Notes: generated from the letters alone by a model not told the origin. Shown: positions 1-12,455, numbered from the stretch's first letter. The stretch: DNA of 64,000 nucleotides from Pollenia angustigena (GCA_930367215.1 OV884059.1:71023393-71087392), one strand, 5' to 3'. Translations and numbers: made by a program.

Positions 1-890
1 ATAAACCTATAAAGCAACGTCTGTAAGAGAATTATTTATTGCACAGTGAAATAAAAATAGGTCTTATATGAGGGCTAAAGTCAGTTTAAAATCTGCTACT
101 TTATTCAAGTACAGAGTCACTAGTTAGATGACCGGTAGTGCTAACCGATATATTGGCTTAAGTTTCTATTAGTTTTTTAATAGCAAAATGAAAAAAACTA
201 ACCGAAACTCTTATGTACGATTAATTTTGCCTCTCATTCTAACTTATGAATTCCACTCGACTATTTTTTTTTTTTTTTTTTTTTTGATTTTGCTTAAACA
301 CTAAAAAATTTTTGGCTAACTATCTAGAGTTATATTGCCAGGGTATCACACGGTTTGTTGGAGACTCATCCATCCACAAGTCCTCGATCGACCTAGACCT
401 TCGTATAGGAAGGCGAAGAGCTTCCAGATTAAGCTCCAGAGTATATCTTGTATCCACAGTAAAACGTCTGAGTTATTTCCTTGGTACTCCACCAGTAAAA
501 CGTCTGAGTTATATATGGTTCTCCACCAGTCACATGAGTTTTTTCTTTGGTTCTCCACCAGACAACACATCAAAACATTGAGGTTAAAAGCGATTGCATA
601 TAGTTAATGCAGATACCGCAAAAACTGTAACTCGGTACAGTTATACGACGCCGAAACATTAACCAATGCGGGGTGACAACGCGCCACTCGACTATGAAAT
701 ATATATCTGTACTGCTTACTGTGCTGCTGTTTGATAGTCATTGAAAACCTTAATAATGGTTAAAGTTAACTAGTTTGCCATAACGATCATATTGGTTAGC
801 ATTAACTAGTTACTCATAACGTAAATATTCGTTAGTACTAACCTTTTTGAAATAAAATTTTTTTTATTTTTACTTTAATTTAAAATTATA
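1..890. other. Non-coding AT-rich stretch with a short minisatellite
   Basis: No convincing gene. A poly-T run lies near 266-285. From about 457 to 562 a unit of roughly 35 bp occurs three times, each copy with 'cagt' near its start and 'ctccac' at its end; the first two share 'cagtaaaacgtctgagtta' and the third has diverged. The short open frames across this block are by-products of the repeat. The motif 'ttaactagtt' and related 'gttagyactaacc' words recur near 120-160 and 770-840, which may be remnants of an inverted-repeat element, but I cannot define its ends. Confidence 0.5.
457..562. repeat. Three-copy ~35 bp tandem repeat
   Basis: Three imperfect units, each running from 'cagt' to 'ggt(a/t)ctccac'. 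Units 1 and 2 are near-identical at their left halves; unit 3 shares mainly the right half. Function unknown. Confidence 0.6.
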
Positions 891-1650
891 TTCAACAGTT
901 ATTCTATGAGCTAAATTTTAGTTATGTATTTTATAAAGCTTTTATTTTTTTTTTTTTTTTTTGTAATAGTTCTATTCCTTTAATTTTTCAAAAATGACTT
1001 TATACACTACCAGACTAATCTATTGTATTTTCTTTTTTACATTTTACCTTTTTACGGCCCGTAGCGGGCCATAAAATGCATTACATTCTGCTGGTGTCTA
1101 ATAATTGTAAATTTTTCTGTACATACAATATACCTCATTGCTGTCCAAAGGAAGGCTAAGGTAAAATGTAGGGCTCAGAGCCGAACCAAGACAAAAAAGA
1201 AAATTCGAAAATATATTGAGTTTAAGTAAGTAAATTGACATTAATTACTGGAGCTACTGACTTGGGGTTATTACCGTTACCTTAGGAACGAAACTGTTTT
1301 TGATTTACTCCATTACAGAACTGGATTGAGTTAAATTTTGCGGAGATTTTCGCACCAGATTTGAAATACATATACGTGATATATTTTATGACTTGGTTCG
1401 GTTCAGCTCTGAGCCCTCCAAATGTAAAAAGAAAATACAATATAATAGTCTAGTAGTGTATAAAGTCATTTCTGAAAAATTAACGGAATAGAACTATTAT
1501 AAAAAAAAAAAAAAGCTTTATAAAATACATAACTGAAATTAAGCTCATAGAATAAATTCGAAAAATGAAAAATGTTGAATATAATATAAAGTAACCATCG
1601 GAAATAATTCCCAGTTTCTATTTGTTTAATTAAAATTTTTATCGAGTACA
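890..1650. mobile_element. Non-autonomous element X with ~140 bp inverted arms, split by MITE Y
   Basis: The block 894-1035 ('ctatgagctaaa...', poly-T, 'tttatacactaccagact') reappears reverse-complemented at about 1420-1556, giving long inverted arms. Between them lie a GC palindrome ('ggcccgtagcgggcc', 1057-1071) and sequence found again, inverted, at 58900-59010. A second element (1170-1417) interrupts it. No coding capacity is visible. Superfamily unknown. A single-arm relative lies at 58760-59120. Confidence 0.7.
1170..1417. mobile_element. MITE Y (~248 bp) nested in element X
   Basis: Terminal inverted repeats: left 'agggctcagagccgaacc', right the reverse complement of 'agggctcagagctgaacc'. 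The flanks 'taaaatgt' and 'ccaaatgt' agree at 6 of 8 bases, compatible with an old hAT-type 8 bp duplication. A diverged copy in the opposite orientation lies at about 23100-23332. Confidence 0.7.
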
Positions 1651-1720
1651 AAATATGTTTGTCTCATATTTGTAACTACTACCAAAACCAAAATCATTCG
1701 TCACTTTTTTATCTGTTATA

Positions 1721-2239
1721 CTACATTTACATTAGGCCGAAATCTTGTAGATTTGATTTAAAATCTTTTTCGAAATCTAGTGCGTTTACATTATATTTTT
1801 TTGACATTAGCGAGATTTTGTTTTTATAACAAAACAACTGACTAAAAGTTTTTTCGTTAGACATACAAACACAAAAAGAAATATACATTAAAAGATTTGC
1901 ATTACCTTTTATTAATAATCAACGATACATATTTATTTTATCAATATTATTCGTCTTTTTTATATTTTTAAAATTTTTATAAAACTTTTTAAGTTTTTTT
2001 TAAACAATTTTTGTTTTGTTTTTTTTTTTAAATGTCATTTTTTGTTGTGCAGGGAAGTTTTTTAGTACTATATTGAAAAAAACCATAGTTGCATCATTAA
2101 GTACTACTAGATTTTGAGTAGATTTCATCGAAATCTAGTCACGCAGTAGATTTTGTTTTTTATGGGAAATCTAGTCAAAAGCAACTAGATTTGGCTCGAA
2201 ATCTCGTAAGTACTAGATTTTGCGTAGGTGTAAATGTAG
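1721..2239. mobile_element. TA-flanked MITE with repeated 'aaatctagt' words
   Basis: The ends are 'ctacatttaca' and its reverse complement 'tgtaaatgtag', flanked on both sides by TA. The body carries many copies of 'aaatct(a/t)gt' and its complement, mostly near the ends, a common layout of subterminal repeats. No open frame. The TA target suggests Tc1/mariner-type mobilisation, but this is inference. Confidence 0.75.
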
Positions 2240-2245
2240 TATTAA

Positions 2246-3690
2246 GCCAATTATCTGCATGGGTATAGATCTCGTTTCAGGATGTTGTTTATAAAAGTTG
2301 ATTTGAAATAGGGGTAAACGTATTTGTAACCAATTAATTTCTCGTATATCTAAAAAACAATTTTATTCTGATAACAAAAACCAAACACATGGTACGGTAC
2401 ATTCCTACTCGAATCATCAACAGGTGTTTTAATATCAGGTATTATTTGATCCTTTATTACCACCACCAAATTTTAAACGAGTATCCCGGCCAAAGCCACT
2501 AACCGAATGACCGCTACCTGTTGGAAAATCACTACTTAAAATTCGATCTACGTGAGACCTATTAAAGTAGCAAAATATTATAAAAACATAACAGTTCCAC
2601 TTTCAGTCGAGACACTAACATCTATTTGCTATTTAGGCCTATTTTTAACGTATTTTCAATTACAAGCAAATATTTAAACATTTCAATTAACACTCCAAAG
2701 GCATAAGTATTATTTTAAACACTTCCCAGTTCAAACACCTTCAAAAAATCATCTTAATCAATTGATGCCGAAACCACATACAATAATTTATTGATAAACT
2801 AAATATTATCCATTTAATTTTTTAAATCTTATAAGAATTTGTTTACGTTAAGTGTAACACGTATGCCTTCTTTAAACTTCACATTCGTCCCAGGAAAAAC
2901 GTGCAAAATTTTTTGGAATTTTTTTTTTTTTTTTTTGTTTATTGACCACTAAATGCCATGTATTAAAAGATCATTGAAACCATGATCTTTTACTAATTTG
3001 TGGTCATACAAGTATTATTTTGACACACCCAGCCAGCATCTCAAATTATGGAATTATGTTCGTTTTTTTTTTATGGCAATAAGAAAAAATGTTCCCCTCC
3101 AAAAATAATGAAAACGAAAAACACATAAAATATAAATGTTAAACAAAATCGTGAGCCATAAACAGTTAAAAAGAAAACTGCTTAAACCTTAAGACATGCA
3201 TTTTATACGTATGTGGGCCTTGTGAGAGTGCAACAAAAAAGCGGAACTATAACAATTTGTTGAACAAAATATTTGCAACAAACTACTGATGTTGCAATTA
3301 TCGAACTTTGTGTTGGCAGTTATGGACAAAAAGAACCAAAATATATTGAAAGAAAGATCACTACAAAAACTTAAATATAAAACTGTGATGTGCGGTAAAA
3401 ATGTATTGTTTTAAAGGGAAATAAAAAAGTACAATTTGAGTTTTCCTTCAAATAAAATTACTCTAGCTTGCAGGGAAGTTAGACATAGCGCTCGTTTCAA
3501 TGTAATGCGGCGGTGTTAAGCCTTATGATCTTCAAAGCTCATTTACAAGTTCAAAGTGTTAACGCTGTTAAATCCACATCTTGAACGCCAAAATTTAAAG
3601 GTTAAAAGTAATGTAAGGGGAATTCAAATTCGAACATTGATTTGGTCAACTTTTACTTTAAACGAATAAGAAATTTATATTAAATTATAT
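2246..3690. other. Non-coding stretch, nothing recognised
   Basis: AT-rich DNA without a credible exon or open frame. It contains a short mirror-like pair around a poly-T run near 2915-3000 ('aagatcattgaaaccatgatctttt'), a small palindrome. No other structure seen. Confidence 0.5.
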
Positions 3691-3790
3691 CGGGTGTTTT
3701 TTTAAGACCTATAGGAAAATTAAAAAAAAAACACATAAAATTCAGAAAAATTCATTAAATTTTTATTTGAATCGATAGTACGGTCCATAT

Positions 3791-4392
3791 AATTTGAGGA
3801 GGTCCATAACAAAACGCAATAATTACACCATAACATTTTTTTGGATAAACGACAAAATGTAATTTAAGTAAGTAGCACAAAATTTTTTTAAAAAACAATT
3901 ATTGAGGTATTATTGTCTACAAAAAGTAATATTAATCACAAATTAATTATTTTATCTGACAGTTTGTTTTAAAGTTATTTAGATAACAAATTTGGAACTA
4001 TTGCGTTTTGGTCCGAATCCATAGTATTTATTTCATTTTGCTTTGAACTGTATGAAAATGTTATTCACAATCAACTTAACAAAGGCAAAAGATATTAACT
4101 AAACAAAAATTCCTTACGTTTTACAGTTAAATAAGAGTTACCACACGAGCATAATTTATTTATAAAGTTGACTTTTTTAAATTTCTTGTAGCGATTTATT
4201 GCAAAGATGTGTAACTATTGCATTTTGCTCTGAACCATTATATTTGATATTGAATTGCAGTGTAGTTATTGAGTTTTGGAATGCTTTGTATTAAAGGTTA
4301 TATAGATTTCAATGTGTAGAATAGGATTCAATCAAAAAATCAAAAAACTTGAAAAATGTAATTATTGCGTTTTGTTATGGACATCCTCATTT
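3791..4392. mobile_element. Foldback/MITE insertion with ~36 bp inverted ends
   Basis: The arm at 3793-3828 (containing 'ggtccataacaaaacgcaat') and the arm at 4357-4392 ('attgcgttttgttatgg') are inverted copies with about three mismatches in 36 bases. The right arm abuts the transposase stop codon, so the segment apparently inserted just downstream of the coding region. The words 'ttgcgttttggtccgaa' and 'ttgcattttgctctgaa' recur inside. No coding potential. Confidence 0.6.
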
Positions 4393-5122
4393 AATGTTTG
4401 AAGATTATTTCATGCAAATGTTGACCGTGACTGCGCCTAAAATGGTCCATCCGCTTAGTCCAATTTTGGCATACTCTTTCCAACATTTCGGCCGGTATCT
4501 CATGAATAAATGCTTCAATGTTGTCTTCCAATGCGTTAATTGAAGCGGGCATCTGTGTATAGACATGAGCTTTAACATAGCCCCACAAAAAATAGTCTAA
4601 AGGCGTTAAATCGCACGATCTTGGCGGCCAATTGACCGGTCCCGAACGTGAAATAAAATGTTCACCAAACTCGCCTCTCAATAAGTCCATTGTTAAGCGT
4701 GCTGTGTGGCATGTGGCACCGTCTTGTTGAAACCACATGTCATGCAAGTCAAGCTCTTGCATTTTGGGCAAAAAAAAGTGGGATATCATCTCACGGTAGC
4801 GCTCACCATTCACAGTTACGTTACGACTCGCATCATCTTTGAAGAAGGACGGTCCAATGATGCCACCAGCCCATAAACCGCACCAAACTGTGACTTTTTG
4901 TGGATGCATTGGTAGCTCTTGCAATGCTTCTGGCTGATCTTCACTCCAAAATCGACAATTCTGCTTATAAACGTACCCATTGAGCCAAAAATTAGCTTCG
5001 TCGCTGAACACAAGAAGCGCGCGATGAACTTTCTTAATAGAGCACGCATTTTGATAATAAAATTCAATAATTTGCAAGCGTTGTTCGTTTGTAAGACGGT
5101 TCATGGTTAAATAATAGACCAA
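4391..5122 (-). pseudogene. Mariner-like (IS630/Tc1) transposase, internally deleted, 243 aa
   Basis: An open frame, but not a full transposase. Residues 1-36 or so ('LTNEQRLQIIEFYYQNACS') are the N-terminal helix-turn-helix typical of the superfamily. They run directly into 'VFSDEANFWLNGYV', the start of the catalytic domain, so the second DNA-binding helix region and linker are missing. Visible acidic residues are the D of VFSDEA, the D of WFQQDGA and the D of PRSCDLTP; 36 residues separate the latter two. The C-terminus 'QHLHEIIFKH' looks natural. An in-frame deletion product of this kind is not expected to bind its ends normally. Start taken near the conserved 'MNRLTNEQ'; the six residues before it may be untranslated. 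Confidence 0.85.
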
Positions 5123-5289
5123 ACTGAAGATGTTTGACAGTGAAACAAAACACGAAACGTGCGTCAGCTGTTTAAACCAGTGTTGCCAAAAAGATAATAG
5201 CTAAGAACCACCTGATAATTACAGTGCAGGATTTTTATGTTTACAAATTAGTTTCCAAATTATTTATCATAAAAAATTTTGACAAAATA

Positions 5290-7420
5290 AATTAGACAAA
5301 ATATTTAAAAAGGAATACCCTTAAAGAAATTGCGTTACTGTATATTTTTTGGTGATAAGGAAGAGAATTCCAAAGACGAATTGCGTTAATGAAAAATTGC
5401 CATTCGGAAACTAGGCATCAAAATTTCGGAAATATTATGCTTTTACCCCTTGGTGATCTAGCAAGTCTTATTTTTCAAAACGGTATTTCGGCTTTTCGGT
5501 GTAAATCACTTTATGCAAAAACAAAAGGACCCTTATCTTAAGAAGGCTTTCGAAAGAAACTCCATAGAGAGTTTTCGAGTATGCTGAAACTTGGTCACGC
5601 CTTTTAAGTCCATATATATGTATATCTAATGATGTTGTTATACAATACTTCAAGGTTTTTTGTACTAGTAGAATCACAATGAGAAAACAACTCGCATCCG
5701 TATGTAAGGCTTGGAACCAAATAAGCTTTTGCAAGTAGGATGCTGACATTCAGCGGTGTAAAGTGTTGTACGGACCACAGGGCTCTTAGTTTAACATAAA
5801 TTTGTCCCACCAGTGTATTTATATGGCTAGACCACGTTAAGTTGCTGTTAAACACTAATCCCAGCTTTTTTGCCGTTTTTACGATGTCAATTTCCTCATT
5901 GTTTATTAGGATATCATTTTCGATTTCGTTGATTTAAGAACAGACCATTTTGCTTTCCTTAATTGATGATACTGGACTACTCAAGTATAATTGTACATCA
6001 TCTGCATGCATGTGGACACTACAGTGAGTTAATTGCTGCGGCAGATCGTTAGCGTACACCTCTAGACAATTATAAGGGATTAGATGCTTTGTTGTTTATG
6101 AACACCGATTGAATACGATTAGTGAGGTACGATAAAATTAGTTTTGTTGATGAAGATGAAAAGTTAAAAAGAGCCCTTAGCTTTGTACATACAATTTATC
6201 AAAAGCTTTAGATTGATCAAGTAGAACTAAAAAGTTAATATTACCATCATCAAGTTTTCGCCGTATATTCTCCGAGACTTCAACTAAAGCAGTTACGCAG
6301 CTGTGGTTAGGATGAAAACCTGTCTGTTTATCAGATAACCAATGATTATCATAAACGTAGGAACTTATTCGGCGGTGCAAAACCTTTTCCAATTCTTTCG
6401 ACAGAAAGCTAAGAATAGCAATTGGTTTCCACTTAACAGGAAAATTACTTGTAGTGATAATGTTGTTAAATAAATGGGTGATATATGGCAGGAGAACAGG
6501 TAAGATGACTTTAATAAATTGAGGATAAAGATTATCATATCCTACAGAATTAGATTTTATTTGAATGCAACTGGTAAAAACATCAAAATGGCTAACGCAT
6601 GAGAACTCATACATGTTTTGTTCAGATATATTGTTGTTGCTGGTGTAAAATGTATTGTTGACCAATGCTGTGTTGCTTGGCGTTAACATTGGGGTATTAG
6701 CAAAAATATTGTTGAGGTCATCAGCGTCGATAGAGGAGGTTACATTTTTAATAGGATCACCAAATTCCAATATCCTTAATAGTTTTCCAAGTACTTTTGG
6801 ATTCAAATCGCTTGGAACAATACTCGGACTTTGCGATTCTTATTTGGTTATTGAATCCCTTTCTTGCAGAACTAAAATCAGTCTATAGACCTACTGTCTT
6901 AAAACGTTTTCACCGTGAGTACGCTTAGTCCCTACGTTTAATTGCATGTTGAATAGTAGCATTGAACCAAGGGTTGTTTTTTGTTTTAATAATTTTTATT
7001 TTCAAAGGTACTGTTTCATCATACAGTTGTAAGATATTATCCTCAAGAAAGGACAGTTGTTCTTCTACAGTTGTCATATTGTAAATATGACTCCAGTTTA
7101 TCTGTAAAACGTTTTCATTTAAAATGTTGTGCTTTAAGTTTCTGAAGTCACGATATGAATAGGATTGTTCTTTTTGTTCTACCAAGAAGTCATATGCTTC
7201 AAATAACAAGTCTGGTTTGGAAAAACATGAAGCTGAAACTTGATCGTAAAGCAGAACTTTCGATGTATCACCCACGAAAATAAGATCTAAAAGCGTGCTA
7301 TTGGTTTTTCTAAAATGAGTAGCTGTAGATGTGTTAGTAGGTGAGAGTCCTATTGATTCCATACTGCTTCTAAACGAGGTTTCCGTTAAGAGGTTAGAAT
7401 TAAAGTCTCCTGCTAATCAC
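5290..7420 (-). mobile_element. Degraded non-LTR retrotransposon (Jockey/CR1-like), minus strand
   Basis: Three decayed coding blocks lie in order on the minus strand. 6925-7362 resembles the end of the endonuclease plus linker ('NNPWFNATIQHAIKRRD'). 6177-6806 is the first half of the reverse transcriptase ('FHPNHSCVTALVEVSENI', 'FLVLLDQSKAFD'). 5468-5855 is the C-terminal part ('SNLTWSSHINTLVGQI', 'YGCELFSHCD'), in two frames. The segment near 5390 still reads 'NAIRLWNSLP'. The RT centre with the catalytic YADD-type motif is missing between 5860 and 6177. It is the same family as the element at 23757-26706 but more diverged. Not functional. Confidence 0.8.
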
Positions 7421-8890
7421 TAATTTGAATATATTGAATGTATTTTTTTGTGCACACTGGCTGTAAAAATAAAAAATTATAACAATTTTTTTTTTGTTCT
7501 ACAATCTTAGAGGTAATAAAATTTTGATTCACAATTCATGGAGAACTCCTAAAGGACGTAATTATAAGTCATTACATTTATAATTTAAAATTTTTTTTTA
7601 ATTTGTATGTACATTTCCATACAAAAAATTCGAAAAATTTTAATTTTTAGAGATCTTAAAACGTCATTCGATTTCGCTTAAATTTGGAGCATATGTTGGT
7701 GTTGGTTCATACGCAATGATCCAGCCTTGAAGAGTATAAATCAGACTTGTTCAGAGGATTTTGAAGCCCCCTAATGTGTATGTATTCAAATTTATAAAAA
7801 TGAATACACAACAATCTTAGTACATATTTAAATTTTTTGTTTTGGATCAGTGATAGCCACTCCATAGCCTCGCGAGGCAGTCAATAATCTTATTTTTGAC
7901 ACAGACACGGTCGGCAATTCACATGTATACAACAACTTTGTTCGTTTCAAAACATCAGACTATCATCAGTCTCTGCGACCGCACACAAGCAAATAATATG
8001 TTTGTGTGCGTGCGTTCGGGGCTTGGTTATAACTGTTTTGGATAATCACCCCTTTATAATCAAAAAAGACGGCATATTAAAAAATGCCTATGAAGGAAGC
8101 AGGCCTTAATCCGCCACTGGTGGTAGCAACAGTTTCGTTTTCTTCTATCTTATTTTCTCCCAAAGTATTTTATATATCGCACTTGATCAACAAGAGGTTA
8201 TTAACAAAAAATTTTTATTTTTTCACTCTTTTGAAAAATTCGACGCGTAATTTATTTATTTCTCTGAAATAAAAAATTATTTTTGAGTTTTTTTTTTTTT
8301 GCTTTATATTCGGCTTAAGTTCATCAAATTTAATTTTCATTATGGGAAGGAAATTACAACATGAAATGAATTTAAATATTTAGCTTAAAATATAATAATT
8401 AATTTTTGAGTTAAATTTTTTGCTTTGAAAATAACAGTTACTTTATGATTTTTATTTTTTTGCTTACAAAAAAAAATTGATTTTCTGCGCTCAAATTTAT
8501 ATTAACCGATTTAAGGGCGAATTTATCCTCAGAGTTCGTGCGACATGTCTTCGTTTTTTAACGACATGTTTTCGTTTTTAAACGACTTCAAAACTAATCA
8601 TCTTGAGTATACCATTGAGTAGATTTAAAACTTCACCTTTGTAGAACAAAGTTGGTTTATAGGGTCCTCCCCTAGGACATCGTAATGTTAAATAGACCAT
8701 GTTTTTCCATACGTTTGGGTTACTTTTGGACTGGTCCTAGTCCCTTGTGGGCTAATAGGACTGGGCCTGTTATTTGCAGGGTGTATACAGATTCTTCCTT
8801 TGACATTATATTATTTTAATTTTAAGGATCTGTATGCATTTTTGTGGATAAGAAAATTACTATTTTGGGGGATGAAAAGTTGAATCAGTA
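7421..8890. other. Non-coding stretch, no gene recognised
   Basis: AT-rich sequence. The short frame at 8084-8272 has no features of a real protein. A less AT-rich patch at 7850-8030 contains 'gcgaccgcacacaagc' and 'tttgtgtgcgtgcgttcg', which are partly inverted; its nature is unknown. The words 'acgacatgt(c/t)ttcgttttt' are repeated at 8540-8585. Confidence 0.5.
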
Positions 8891-9041
8891 AGACCCCTTG
8901 CACACTCGGCAAGTTACTTGCGCAACTCATGGTTCGTAGACGTCAGCGGTAAGGTCGGAGTAAGGAAAAAAAAATTTTACAGACTTTGTTGTTCTCGGCA
9001 AGTAACTTGCGCAACTAACTTGCCGAGTCTGAAAGGGGTCT
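8891..9041. mobile_element. Small MITE (~150 bp) with long inverted repeats
   Basis: The left end 'agacccctt' followed by 'actcggcaagtta' is matched inversely by 'taacttgccgagt' and 'aaggggtct' at the right end. The inner 'cggcaagttacttgcgcaac' is repeated in both arms. Target duplication not clear (candidates GTA or AGTA). Confidence 0.75.
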
Positions 9042-9107
9042 TAGTAAGTATCCTAAAATTATGAATCAAGCTGAGGTTATGTATGAATCAAATAGACTTC
9101 AGGTGGT

Positions 9108-9434
9108 ATGAGTCAGAGAACGGCTTTGTGCAATTGCAAAAAAATAGCATTAAATGAACAGCAACAAATACACTCGCTTGCGGTCATACAATCAAACTTG
9201 CGCAACCGCAAACATTCGCTGCTGGTTTGCAGTCATTCAAATAATGCACATCGTGCTTTGTTATTTATACAATCGTTAGCTTCGTTTTTTAATAAAGACG
9301 TTTGTGTGTTCGGTGCGACAAGTGATTGTTTTGGTAAACACAAAAAAAATACGAACAAAAAAGCCAGAAATCAAGCAATTATTACTCATGAAGACATTCA
9401 GCAGTTACTATGTAGTACAAGAAATAAAATTTAA
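9108..9434 (+). CDS. Hypothetical ORF, 108 aa, probably not a gene
   Basis: A 108-codon open frame in comparatively less AT-rich sequence. The product is Lys/Asn/Gln-rich at the end and has several cysteines, but no recognised domain, signal peptide or membrane segment. No splice context or polyadenylation signal ties it to a transcript, and it sits beside a tandem duplication. I give it low weight; codon-usage or RNA evidence would decide. Confidence 0.2.
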   Translation: MSQRTALCNCKKIALNEQQQIHSLAVIQSNLRNRKHSLLVCSHSNNAHRALLFIQSLASFFNKDVCVFGATSDCFGKHKKNTNKKARNQAIITHEDIQQLLCSTRNKI

Positions 9435-9540
9435 ATGAAATTAAACGCACATATGTAGGTACAAACAATTTCCATAGAAACAGAATACTTTTTTTTATCA
9501 TCTTAAAAAGTACAGTAGTTTTGTATGTACAATGTATTCT

Positions 9541-9631
9541 TGTTATTGTTGTTAATTTTAACAAAGCGTCTCATCGAGTGGTTTATTGTTGTTATTGTTG
9601 TTAATGTTAACAAAGCGTCTCATCGAGTGGA
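9541..9631. repeat. Two-copy tandem duplication, period 49
   Basis: The unit 'ttgttattgttgttaat' followed by 'aacaaagcgtctcatcgag' occurs at 9541-9582 and 9590-9631 with one substitution. Recent local duplication. Confidence 0.85.
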
Positions 9632-9639
9632 CAATGACT

Positions 9640-12450
9640 ACTTGAATGCAAAAGTATAAGAACGGTGCCTTTTGAATTTACACAAGTGTGTTATATTGCG
9701 TGCGCAACAAAAGTGCAAACAAAGCACTTTCAATAAAAAACGAATCCATGCAAAAATCAAATGTGTACGAAACGATGTAAAAATTACCAACGTTGAACTT
9801 TGTTTTGCAGGCAAAGAGTGAATGTAAATTTGAGAGTATGAATAAATCAAGAAAAATTGTGATTTTGCAGTTCTCTGGTATGAGTATGATATCGACGTTG
9901 GATTCATATTTATTGGAACATAGACTTATTAAATAACATTGTCCAATCACTCATATTTAGAATTTCATGAGTGACTATGAGTTGCAAAAAATAGATTAAT
10001 TGCAGATCTCTGCTTCCTACACAAATCATTATAATAACTAGAAAACCGAAGTTCCTTTATTATTGCTTAATATCTTATCTGTGAAGTATAACCAATCTGA
10101 TTCTTATACTGCAATTCCTAAGATATCATATATTGTTGTATTAGAAAGTCAATTCTACTGTGGTAAATAAAAGTCCCTGAAATATCCCATCTTTCTTTTC
10201 CCCACTTTGATATCTTTTCCTTATTAACGTTGTAAATGCGATCACTGATCAAAGTAATCGTAAAGCAATTATTATGACGAACCAATTTGAACGACCATCC
10301 AACATGTAGGCTTAAGGCCAAAATTTAATAAAACGTACCAAAATCCATTGTTTTTTTGTTCGTTCTTGCTGATTTTGGGTTATTTGTTGGTTAAATAAAT
10401 GTTGATTATGGTGCAGTCTAAGAGGAAGCACAAAAAATGAACACAGCTCTCAAGATGAGTAGAAGGCTAGGCATTGTATGGGTATGAGTATGAAGCAAGT
10501 CTAACTGTTGTTTTCGGCACACACATAATCTCAAAAACATTGACCACTAAAGAGCAAGAGGTTGTACAAATCTTTGTTGCAAGAAAAAGCTCCAATATAT
10601 TGTTGTCGGCATTATTTGCTTGGTTGGTTGGCTGGTTAGTTGTTTAAGAACTAATTTAAATTGGCATAAAATTTCTCATAAAGGCGGCAAATTTACTTTC
10701 GAAATACCAAAAGGAAACTACACTCCAGCAGCAATAAAACACAAGCATTCTGAGTAACCAAGAAAATATCTGGGAAACATTGAGGCTTAATGCGATTTTT
10801 CTGCCCTTTATGCTTTTTTCTTCCTCGGTTGTTGTGTTTTATTTTCGTCCCTCTGATGATTAAAAATTAAATGTTTGATTTAACAGTTTAAGGTGTACTC
10901 ATTTTACTTTTGTTTGAACTCTTTCACTTCAACCAAAAAAGAAAAGAAAACCTAAAGCAGTAAATAAGATGAAATAAAAGTAAACAATGTTTCCAAAAGC
11001 TTTTATGTCAATTTTTGAAGGAATTTTTAGTTATTTTTTTTTTTTTTTTGCTGAAAGAGAATAAAGTTGTCTTACCAGATTATTAAGACAAGCGGCAACA
11101 TCTTCATATGAAGTTGGAGAATTTATTTAGACAAACTTATTTTACGCAACAATGTTTTAAGAACTTTTTGCCCTAAAGCTTTTTATGTGCAATGTCATTT
11201 TGTGCAAAATATTTGAACATCTTATTTTGCTCCTAAAATGAGTAAATTTTTTAATTGAACAGGTTGTTTGGGTACTAAAATTTAAAGTTTTTTAATTTAT
11301 AAGATAAGATTTGTAAAACTCTAAAAAATTTTGTAACAAGTCAGAATGTTTTCTTTGGCTTTGCGGAAACTTTAATACCCTTAAAAAAATTATGAATTTC
11401 TAGGAAAGGACTGTATATGGGAACCGTGAAAAATAATGGGCCAATCATTACAAAATTATATGAGTTTTTTAAGTCATACCGATGAGTCTTAACTTGACCT
11501 TATTTTACCTAAATATTATTATTGGTTTTAGGCGTTGTAAAGTGATTTTGGAGGTCTGCTTTACATGGAACTTGTGGTAAATTATGTACCAGTCATCATA
11601 CTACAAAAATGTATGCCAAACCAGAAAACAATCAGTGACTTCAGCCAGCAATTTAATGTTGGTCGAGTTAATACATTAAATCAGCATTTTTGTTATGTAG
11701 CGCCACTTTTGTGGGTGGATCAAAACACCTTTTTAATGGAATAACAATATATTATTACGATACATTAATAAAATAATTACTGTTCTACAAAGAAATTCAT
11801 TGTAAACCGAACAGAAGTGACAATTTGTTTACGAAGGTTGGACATTTTTTATATCCTTCACCACAGATAAAACAACAATATTGATCTAAGACCCTATAAA
11901 GTACTCAGTAACAAAATAATGTGTTGAGTAATCAGAAAAACATAAAAGCACTACTTACAATTCTACTGAAAGAGCCATTGAATTTTACAAGGGATGTCCC
12001 AAACTGAACGCATTCAATAGTAAGTCATTATTTTTTTTACCTAAATACATCCAGAAAAAAGTAGTTATAGAAGAAAGCTACTAAATAATGAGTGAAAGAA
12101 GCTATTCGTTTTGAAAAAGTAGTCGAAGTTTTTACTGGGTCCTTATGAGTAGCGAAGTTGCTTTAACAATATTCTTCTATTTGTTGAAATGGATTTTTTG
12201 AAGAGCCCAGATATGACGGGGTCTTGGATGCTTGGATTTCTGTCACATCTGCCCCGTTTTTTGTCCATAAATGGCTGAGATATAAGTAAAATACCACAAA
12301 TGCCTCTAATTTTTTTCATAAAATTCCATGTTGTTGTGGTTTTTATAATGACTAGACTTTTTTTTAGCTTTTCTACACATAACAAATACATAAATATATG
12401 TCTAAAATAGTTGATTTACCGTTATACTGTCCTTTATTGGCCATGGGCCC
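9640..12450. other. Long non-coding stretch
   Basis: No credible exon found. It contains poly-T tracts (for example 11036-11050) and, from about 11320 to 11900, decayed sequence resembling the dispersed 'ctataccct / gaccctataaagta' fly repeat also seen near 27.5, 57.2 and 61.2 kb. Open frames here (9638-9950, 10118-10321, 12143-12391) show no protein-like features. Confidence 0.5.
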
Positions 12451-12455
12451 CAAAT

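Larger units (their letters stand above)
3692..5215 (-). mobile_element. Degenerate Tc1/mariner-superfamily element
   Basis: The low-coordinate end begins 'gggtgtttttttaagacc'; the high-coordinate end, read on the minus strand, begins 'ggtggttcttagctattat', a partly matching terminus. Between them lies an internally deleted transposase (4391-5122) and a roughly 600 bp foldback insertion (about 3791-4392) downstream of its stop. The element limits are estimates because the two termini have diverged. Confidence 0.55.

Noticed and set aside
312..607. Overlapping open frames at the left end as a repetitive protein
   Set aside because: Both frames and the opposite strand are open only because of a three-copy minisatellite.
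120..860. LTR retrotransposon long terminal repeat at the left end
   Set aside because: No paired copy, primer-binding site or polypurine tract could be identified.
9108..9434. 108-aa open frame as a real gene
   Set aside because: No domain, signal, splice or polyadenylation context; kept only as a low-confidence entry.
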